Shown: piece by piece, positions 61,901 to 64,000 of the stretch | Position numbering within the stretch: position 1 is the stretch's first letter | Layout of the letters: the number at the start of each line of letters is the position of its first letter | Origin: Metridium senile | Lineage: Eukaryota > Cnidaria > Anthozoa > Actiniaria > Metridiidae | DNA length: 64,000 nt | Assembly (NCBI GenBank): GCA_949775045.1 | Contig: OX459099.1 | Span: 1,892,501-1,956,500, forward strand | Reading direction: 5' to 3' | Made by a program: the position numbers and the translations under genes | The notes under the pieces: generated by a model | Database searches by the model: none | The model's input: the letters and a program-made list of their open reading frames with translations, nothing else | Told to the model about the DNA's origin: nothing

Positions 61901-64000
61901 TTTGGTTTCAGAAAGAACCGATCCACTTGTGATGCAATCTTCATTGTGCGGAACATATTAGAGAAAGAACGGAAGCCACTCTTTGTGTGTTTTATAGACC
62001 TCAAAGCAGCGTATGACTGGATACCACGTGATGCACTCTTTCGTGTTCTAGAGATCCGTCTTAAGTGCCCAAAGCTTATCTCCATTCTTAAAGCTTTGTA
62101 TACAGGCACCAAGGCATGCATAAAAAACACTGGTCACTTCTTTAACACATATGTGGGTTGTCGACAAGGAGCACTTGAGAGCCCATGTATCTTCAATATA
62201 TATATGGACTTCGTAATGCGGTGTGCAAAGCATGAGATCGCCAAACAGTTCCCTATGTCTGGAGCATGTGTAGAATTTGTGATACCAAATGAAGTCTCGC
62301 CGCGTACACTTCGCACCACAACAGCACATGGCATAACCAGAATAACCGAAGTCATGTATGCAGACGACATCGTAGTCTTCTCAGAAAATATCAACACACT
62401 GAAGAAAATCTTGGAGATATATGACAACACGTTCTCAAGATACGGATTACGTATGTCCTACGAAAAGACGGAGACTATGGCATTTAACGTAGATGAAGAT
62501 ATAAAAGATCAGAAGAGCCTACTCACTGTGAATGGAGTTGAAATAAAGAACGTCAGGCAATTCCGTTATTTAGGTCACTTAATTACAAACTCTGGCAAGT
62601 CATCTGCATTTCTCCAACTTAGGATCTCATCGGCGTTCGAAAAATGGAATGAATTGAAACACATCCTTACTGATCGTGAAATCTACCTCAGTACACGAAT
62701 GAAAATCCTGACAGCATGTGTCCGCTCCCGGTTATTATATAGTGTTCAGGCATGGGAACTATCTGGTGCAGAGCTTCAAAAGATTGATGTTATATGGAAC
62801 GGATTCCTTAGGAAGATGATAGCAGGAGGATATGCACGAAAGAATGCGCCACTACAAAGCCAACGAAAAAAGGGCATTGATCCGGCAACCCAAGTGAAAG
62901 GAGAACTCGATTGGGCTTTTAAGATCTCAAACACCAGACTTCATGAGATAACCAATACACAACCAATTCAGGACTTTTGTCACATCCAGTACCTAAAATA
63001 TATAGCTCATGTGAGCAGAATGAAAAATGATGTAATACAAAAACAAGTACTTTTCGACAAGAGGAAGACGTGGAGGAAAATGGAAGAACTACTTGGAATA
63101 GATAGGCAACAGGCGTTAAGATCTATGTTGAATAAAAAGGACTTCACGCGGTTGTTGGAGCGTAGGTTCCCTTGCTCCAAGCAATCACGCCCCAAGGCCG
63201 ATCACGCGCCGAGCGGGAAACATTGATGATGATGATGATGTTGTAAATATTTAATGTGTGAACAAACCTCGCGGTAGAGCTCTGATGGGGAGTGATTGTT
63301 GTTAAACATAGCATTTCAAATTTTCCATTCTTCCATCCATCTGTTTTCTTGATCCCTTTCAGTTATTTTCTTATCATTGTTCTTCTATCCACCCTTTCCT
63401 TTTGTGTCTTTCATTTCAACCTCCACTTTTCTTTCTATCGATCTTTCGGTGTTGCTATCTTTCCTTTTTGTTGTTTTTCAATTTTATAACCCGGGAATTC
63501 CCTTCCACAGGAAACCGAGCGGCTACTAAAGGAATGGGAATGGACTCGACTCATTCTTAGAAGAATGCTAATTGGTTTAAATAATTGTGGTAAGATGTCA
63601 AGCTATTTATTTATTAATTTTTAGTAGACTTTCCAAGAGATTCAAGGCAAAGCTTGAGTCGATAAATAGAGTAAATGTTCAAAACTTCAGCGTCAGGTTA
63701 AACTTATTGCTCCGTTTCGTTTCTAACAAGCTTTCTCATTGGTTTGTTTGAAGTGTATAACCTAACATATCACAAGCATTCTCATTGTTTTTTTTGAAGT
63801 GTATAACTTAACATCTAACAAGCATTGTCATTGGTTTGTTTGAAGTGTATAACCTAACGTCTAACAAGCTTTGTCATTGGTTGGTTTGAAGTGTATATAA
63901 ACTTAACATCTAACAAGCCTTCTTATTGGTTTATTTGTACAGATCCTCCTGGTCAACCAGTCAGCGTTACGTTATCTGTTGCGTCAGAAGACTCGTTACT
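37942..64000 (+). CDS. ANKFN1: ANKFN1 / Wide awake (Nmf9) homologue, N-terminal half
   Basis: Fourteen exons fit in phase: 37942-38030, 38198-38314, 50689-50855, 52254-52408, 53557-53636, 53717-53791, 54307-54494, 54928-54954, 56285-56329, 57133-57211, 57832-57935, 60152-60270, 63511-63589, 63943-64000 (runs off the edge). About 460 residues are visible. Residues 1-314 are Ser/basic-rich and probably disordered (LARKLSQRRERK, GRSQSLENIPSP). About 315-376 form two ankyrin repeats (DVRTILETEDVDVNKLNSEG, FSPLDFAVLLGFYDIAKLL, AYGAQESP). Then come a helical segment with EWEWTRLILRRML and the start of an FN3 domain (PPGQPVSVTLSV). The order ankyrin, EWEW helix, FN3 matches vertebrate ANKFN1 and Drosophila Wide awake, a neuronal membrane-linked scaffold affecting sleep timing. 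The start is the first ATG of the first exon; the N-terminal exons are less certain than those from 57133. Confidence 0.87.
40680..41000 (+). mobile_element. Probable LINE 3' end with ATCT tail
   Basis: A GC-richer block (TTGACGTTGCTCTTGGCGTG, TTTAGCCGGGACAACAA) leads into TTTCAATAAACGTATCTATC and then TATCTATC repeats. This is a layout typical of 5'-truncated non-LTR retrotransposon ends with a short tandem tail. No coding part. Confidence 0.4.
41040..42230. repeat. Old, diverged tandem array
   Basis: Recurring pieces in the same order are GTTGGACCTACAAT, TGCACAATATAAT, a GCCACA/GCCAGAAT string, and ATTCTAGTTGCTTCGATTGA or variants. They appear at about 41090-41290, 41530-41660 and 41900-42210 at uneven spacing. 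Divergence is much higher than in the other arrays of the window. Confidence 0.5.
41397..41437 (+). ncRNA. Decayed hammerhead-like motif, family B
   Basis: Core CTGAAGA (41403-41409) is intact. Stem I is ATGACC/GGTCAT with six perfect pairs, where the 31877 copy has ATGCC/GGTG: the sequence changed but pairing was kept. Stem II GGAC/GCCC has one mismatch, and GAAA is now TAAA, so it is probably inactive. Confidence 0.5.
42507..42840. repeat. Diverged direct duplication, about 180-bp units
   Basis: TTTTTAAGGTGTTGAATGTG, ACACTGCTTTGAAGCACT and GTTGACATGCATTTTGTTCTC at 42540-42605 recur with changes at 42713-42780 (CTTTAAGGTGTTGAATATT, ACACTGCTTTGAGACACT, GTTGACAGGTATTTTATTCTC). Confidence 0.7.
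42858..43114. mobile_element. 257-bp TA-flanked MITE, termini CAGTGCGACT
   Basis: The left end CAGTGCGACTCCTTAAACC and the reversed right end CAGTGCGACTACTGAAACC both continue into GGGGCCACC-like sequence. TA is present on both sides (42856-42857, 43115-43116). Tc1/mariner-type non-autonomous element, close in size and terminus to the one at 1443. Confidence 0.82.
43660..44270. repeat. ATT/GAT-rich DNA with a 152-bp direct duplication
   Basis: TATTTTAAAATAGATATCAAGG at 43719 recurs at about 43871, each followed by GACGATAAA and TTTCCAAACA. AAT/GAT simple sequence continues to 44270. Confidence 0.8.
44314..44684. mobile_element. 371-bp TA-flanked foldback, termini GAGTACCGAAGTG
   Basis: TAGAGTACCGAAGTG at the left and CACTTCGGTACTCTA at the right are exact inverses. 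The inner arms share ATCATAGAATGCTAGTCAAA, GGGATCATTTGAGTGTGAAA and CTCCATACAAAGTCTCTTAT. The whole element can fold into a hairpin with a short loop at CTGGTTCTAACCGGTT. Confidence 0.83.
44967..45310. repeat. Direct duplication, offset about 178 bp
   Basis: GTGACCACAACTACGTCGTT and GTGACCACAACTAAGTCGTT start the two units. Both contain ATTAAGTAACTGTGG, TTTTATGCATATTGTCC and CTTTGCCGGT. Confidence 0.85.
45650..46330. repeat. GTCGTTGTGTAGAGGTG tandem array
   Basis: Short units GGTCGTTGTGTAGAGGT, GGTCGTTATGTATGGATGG and GGTCGTTGTGTAAGTAT are organised in larger blocks; a segment of about 130 bp ending TGTAATGTCGTTGTGTGG occurs at least twice. Open frames on both strands are artefacts. Confidence 0.93.
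46971..47121. mobile_element. Truncated foldback, family CCTGCGCCATCTTGAAAGG
   Basis: It shares CACAGTTCCCTGCGCCATCT, AGCCGGGCCTT, CGAACGTTGAG..TGCAATGATAGA and AGGTGTTAAAAGGTCTC with the full copy at 60292-60508. The outer right arm is missing. Confidence 0.75.
47130..47420. repeat. Diverged tandem repeat with TTTTTACGGTCTC
   Basis: About four units of about 65 bp share TCTCTTTTTTAACGGTCTC, CATGTTTGAAGCCAAAACG and TCCGTAAGTTGC with variation. Confidence 0.6.
48845..49030. repeat. About 20-bp unit array AAATTCTTAATTTTCTTCGTT
   Basis: Seven to eight imperfect units of TTCTTAATTTTCTTCGTTAA, followed by TTG-rich sequence to about 49300. Confidence 0.85.
49572..49717 (-). mobile_element. Penelope-like/retrozyme relic A, second copy
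   Basis: Shares about 135 bp with 22379-22512, including GCGAGTAAACTAGTATAGG and GTTGACTTAACTTTACTGACG. It is not palindromic; similarity stops just past the ribozyme-like core. It lies in ANKFN1 intron 2. Confidence 0.5.
49673..49714 (-). ncRNA. Hammerhead-ribozyme-like motif, family A copy 2
   Basis: Same core (CCGACGA, GGGC-TAAA-GCTC, GAAACGTC) as at 22474. The stem I partner is TTTTATT rather than TTTTACT, giving a G-U pair in place of G-C opposite AGTAAAG. Pairing is kept but U4 is again C. Confidence 0.48.
49932..50335. repeat. Four copies of a 102-bp unit
   Basis: The unit CAACTTCGACCGTATGATTT...ATTTTTTAGCCTTGAAAAAAT repeats four times, the middle two copies identical over nearly all positions. 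It includes TCGGTACTGAAATCTTCCAT and AATAATGAACGCATGG. Confidence 0.93.
50880..51890. repeat. (CAT)-rich array with CACTTGGCATCATTATCGT units
   Basis: It starts about 25 bp after the ANKFN1 exon 3 donor. Units TCACTTAGCACCATCATTAT and CGTCACTTGGCATCATTAT alternate with higher-order repetition to 51600, then plain CAT triplets to 51860. Frames are artefacts. Confidence 0.94.
51905..52253 (+). repeat. Roughly eight-copy array of the exon 4 acceptor region
   Basis: Units of about 43 bp: GATCAAGTGTTCTATTTCAT + CAGGTTATTCACATCGTATACTT. The last unit is the functional one, ending TTCATTAG|GTTCAGCG at 52253. About five upstream units read TTTCATCAG|GTT, which also resembles an acceptor. Confidence 0.92.
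52763..53068. mobile_element. About 306-bp foldback with TACACCTATTTCAA termini
   Basis: Arms of about 80 bp: TATACACCTATTTCAAAAA, TTGTCACA, CCACACTCTGAA, TGCAAAGGATG at the left, inverted at the right. The shared terminus suggests a relation with 13466-13761. It lies in ANKFN1 intron 4. Confidence 0.75.
53132..53481. mobile_element. 350-bp foldback, arms about 130 bp
   Basis: CCTCGGAACCCAGGGGTAATCCTCTG at the left is the inverse of the right end. The arms continue through CGCTCCCAGAAAAAATACCC, AACGTAGTCTGTTGGA and TTGTTCCGGAAGTCAAAATTCA. GC content is higher than the intron around it. Confidence 0.83.
53868..54265. repeat. (GATGAC)-type microsatellite
   Basis: Asp-codon-like GAT/GAC triplets lie between ANKFN1 exons 6 and 7. 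Poly-Asp, poly-Met and poly-Ser frames overlap here. The exon 7 acceptor at 54306 is 40 bp downstream. Confidence 0.93.
54504..54645 (+). mobile_element. tRNA-Glu SINE 3' fragment (first tail type)
   Basis: GTGTGCAAAATAATTAAACG, AGGTAGTGTGTGTG, CTGAGTCTCCCCC and GAGACGTTAAAAAAGTG match the body and tail of the copies at 6165 and 56835. The tRNA head is absent. It starts about 10 bp after the exon 7 donor. Confidence 0.8.
54928..54954 (+). CDS. 27-nt in-frame microexon of the ANKFN1-like gene
   Basis: CTCCACAG|AAAACCGTTATAGTGG...AATAGAG|GTAAGT. It keeps phase 1 on both sides and encodes ENRYSGSNR. The preceding exon ends with ENRYSAGNR encoded by nearly the same bases and the same GTAAGT donor, so the microexon looks like a duplicated exon tail. 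Inclusion or skipping would leave the frame unchanged, so it is a natural cassette exon. Confidence 0.7.
55364..55504. mobile_element. 141-bp TA-flanked foldback, termini GAGTACAAACA
   Basis: GAGTACAAACACTAAAAGTG and the reversed right end GAGTACAAACAATAAAAGTG match. Inner arms share ACCACTAAATA. TA on both sides (55362-55363, 55505-55506). Confidence 0.8.
55618..55758. mobile_element. 141-bp TA-flanked MITE X, second copy
   Basis: GGTGGACGTACAGTGACGTA...GTAAACACTACTCTCACC between TA dinucleotides (55616-55617, 55759-55760). It is the same length as, and reverse orientation to, 26668-26808, and represents the unexpanded form of the element at 57995-59858. Confidence 0.82.
55788..56175. mobile_element. 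Tandem dimer of a foldback element, GTCTACACGAATCCGATCC
   Basis: Two units of about 190 bp each begin TCTAAGGCCTCGTCTACACG or a variant and end ATCCGGATCCGTGTAGACAGG, so each unit has inverted ends. The interior shows AGTATGCGGTTTCGGTGACC. Resembles hAT-type MITEs from memory only. Confidence 0.65.
56340..56400. repeat. Single arm of the CGAGAAGAATTAAT dispersed repeat
   Basis: CCACCGTTCGAGAAGAATTAA near 56357 matches the arm at 21475 with one or two changes. Confidence 0.45.
56835..57102 (-). mobile_element. tRNA-Glu-derived SINE, nearly full length
   Basis: On the minus strand: head TGGCCTAGTGGTGAGAGCTC, B box GGTTCGAGTCCCGGC, body, tail GAGACATTAAAAAAGGG. A 10-bp duplication, CTTTCACCGC, interrupts the anticodon arm. 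It ends about 30 bp before the exon 10 acceptor at 57132. Confidence 0.85.
57495..57755. repeat. 12-bp GTCGTATCCGTG / GTCGTATCACG array
   Basis: About twenty units of 12 bp. As 12 is a multiple of three, all three plus frames stay open (VVSRSYHGRI-type), an artefact. It lies between the two ankyrin exons. Confidence 0.94.
57995..59858. mobile_element. MITE X copy with its left 82 bp amplified about 20-fold
   Basis: The outer ends are TA-flanked GGTAATGCAGGACGTACAG at the left and AAACACTACGCTTACC at the right, as in the 141-bp copies at 26668 and 55618. Between them is an array of 82-bp units, TATAGGTGGCCATACAGTGA...AATCTTAAACAATC, from about 58074 to 59715. Units differ at a few recurring positions (ACC/CCA, ATA/ATG). 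The serial 60-codon minus frames are repeat artefacts. Confidence 0.88.
59905..60042. mobile_element. Foldback with GAATTCG ends
   Basis: AACAGTTGATTCAAGTCGAGGCT at the left pairs with AGCCTCGACTGGAATCTACTGTT at the right, within GAATTCG...CGAATTC-like borders. It lies in ANKFN1 intron 11. Confidence 0.65.
60292..60508. mobile_element. 217-bp foldback, family CCTGCGCCATCTTGAAAGG, complete
   Basis: CCCCTTCACAGTACCCTGCG at the left inverts to the right end CGCAGGGAACTGTGAAGGGG. Inner arms share GAAGCGAGACGAACGTTGAG and GCAATGATAGA. A truncated sibling is at 46971-47121. It begins about 20 bp after the exon 12 donor. Confidence 0.83.
60546..60640 (+). mobile_element. Probable CR1-like LINE 3' tail
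   Basis: CAGGGCCCCTCTGGATACCAG...GGGCCACCCTGCCTAAATAAAG and TTTACCTTTACCTTACC are typical of the short 3' ends of CR1/jockey-type elements. No coding part remains. Confidence 0.5.
60640..60778. other. CATC-rich DNA before the retrotransposon
   Basis: Short (CATC)n stretch at 60735-60765. The left boundary of the LINE lies just after it, near 60812. Confidence 0.5.
60779..63226 (+). CDS. Non-LTR retrotransposon ORF: endonuclease remnant plus reverse transcriptase
   Basis: 815 codons with no stop. LINE homology begins near residue 12: RRLDYMLGEW...SDHRVV (about 42-46) is the last part of an apurinic-type endonuclease domain, so the element is 5'-truncated and the ATG at 60779 is fortuitous. 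Reverse transcriptase signs are KNGKCQGTDGIFSEHLKYS, QFGFRKNRST, FIDLKAAYD (about 405-413), GCRQGALESP (about 460-469), the catalytic MYADD (about 526-530) and FRYLGHLI (about 595). A connector with few cysteines follows; no RNase H was recognised. The clade is uncertain; the layout resembles RTE-type elements. It lies in the sense orientation in ANKFN1 intron 12. The long intact frame suggests a recent insertion. Confidence 0.9.
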   Translation: MQHVIRALYVVCLRRLDYMLGEWYIKRAAKNCRVYPDASVPFDSDHRVVVLDAMLPTKNKRRRIFRNRCTIARHAIPDVRILRDSEDVREEYRKRLDELLEQPPSSEQVDVIEELVVTAIRTASDETIPRLQKDLDNKPWVNEDFLTLLEKRRKSIDTVERKILSMKIKKLRLKLKSAYFKDKANKINHASEQRNTEEEFRLAKNYTTLHKLRQQVIQPEKLEEHFAQHLGEREFNIQPEMSDPDSFPHIISTDQLDPIDESPPKASELEDCLLKFKNGKCQGTDGIFSEHLKYSNSKQLLVYLLLLMGAIWKCIKVPSTWLTSSITCLHKKGLRTLAKNYRGLSIIATLSKVISMVIVQRIRPIYEKILMPTQFGFRKNRSTCDAIFIVRNILEKERKPLFVCFIDLKAAYDWIPRDALFRVLEIRLKCPKLISILKALYTGTKACIKNTGHFFNTYVGCRQGALESPCIFNIYMDFVMRCAKHEIAKQFPMSGACVEFVIPNEVSPRTLRTTTAHGITRITEVMYADDIVVFSENINTLKKILEIYDNTFSRYGLRMSYEKTETMAFNVDEDIKDQKSLLTVNGVEIKNVRQFRYLGHLITNSGKSSAFLQLRISSAFEKWNELKHILTDREIYLSTRMKILTACVRSRLLYSVQAWELSGAELQKIDVIWNGFLRKMIAGGYARKNAPLQSQRKKGIDPATQVKGELDWAFKISNTRLHEITNTQPIQDFCHIQYLKYIAHVSRMKNDVIQKQVLFDKRKTWRKMEELLGIDRQQALRSMLNKKDFTRLLERRFPCSKQSRPKADHAPSGKH
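60812..63306 (+). mobile_element. 5'-truncated LINE with short 3' UTR
   Basis: Extent inferred from the coding start of endonuclease homology to the end of a short 3' UTR: (TGA)5 then GTTGTAAATATTTAATGTG, GAGCTCTGATGGGGAGTGAT and TGTTGTTAAAC. The last part resembles the 3' tail of the SINE at 24998-25268. No clear target-site duplication was found. Confidence 0.65.
63715..63935. repeat. Five 47-bp tandem units before exon 14
   Basis: Unit TCTAACAAGCTTTGTCATTGG + TTTGTTTGAAGTGTATAACCTAACA, five imperfect copies. The last copy ends beside the acceptor TTATTTGTACAG at 63942. Confidence 0.88.

Noticed and set aside
60997..62430. Minus-strand frames under the LINE ORF
   Set aside because: Shadows of the reverse transcriptase frame, without domains.

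Overview
This window is nuclear DNA from an intron-rich animal. All three complete or near-complete genes have many short exons with GT/AG introns in consistent phase. Their products align best, from memory, with animal proteins (NUBP1, FOXRED2, UBFD1, ANKFN1/Wide awake). Roughly two thirds of the sequence is tandem repeat, foldback element or retroposon. An early-branching marine invertebrate such as a cnidarian would fit, but nothing here proves the taxon.

Layout. 1204-2781 (minus): 5' half of a UBFD1-type ubiquitin-domain gene, head-to-head with NUBP1 at 3018-12136 (plus, 11 exons, 315 aa), sharing a 236-bp divergent promoter. 12137-16410: intergenic repeats. 16411-35328 (plus): a FOXRED2-type ER flavoprotein, 23 exons, 631 aa. 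35329-37941: T-rich intergenic DNA. 37942 to beyond 64000 (plus): N-terminal half of an ANKFN1/Wide awake-type gene, 14 exons seen, with a 12.4-kb second intron and a non-LTR retrotransposon (RT ORF 60779-63226) in a late intron.

The introns hold much of the interest. They contain hammerhead-ribozyme-like motifs of two families, with stem I and stem III geometry typical of animal Penelope-like elements and retrozymes. They also hold a tRNA-Glu-derived SINE family with two kinds of 3' tail, one resembling the 3' end of the resident LINE. Several sets of TA-flanked foldback elements are present, one of them a 141-bp MITE whose left end was amplified about 20-fold into a 1.7-kb satellite. Tandem arrays have repeatedly grown at splice sites: a 5' splice site in FOXRED2 is repeated seven times, and the 3' splice-site region of ANKFN1 exon 4 about eight times. 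A 27-nt in-frame microexon in ANKFN1 looks like a duplicated exon tail.

The genes are not an operon or pathway. NUBP1 serves cytosolic Fe-S cluster assembly, UBFD1 is a poorly characterised ubiquitin-fold protein, FOXRED2 acts in ER quality control, and ANKFN1/Wake is a neuronal ankyrin/FN3 scaffold. The only mechanistic link visible is the shared UBFD1/NUBP1 promoter.
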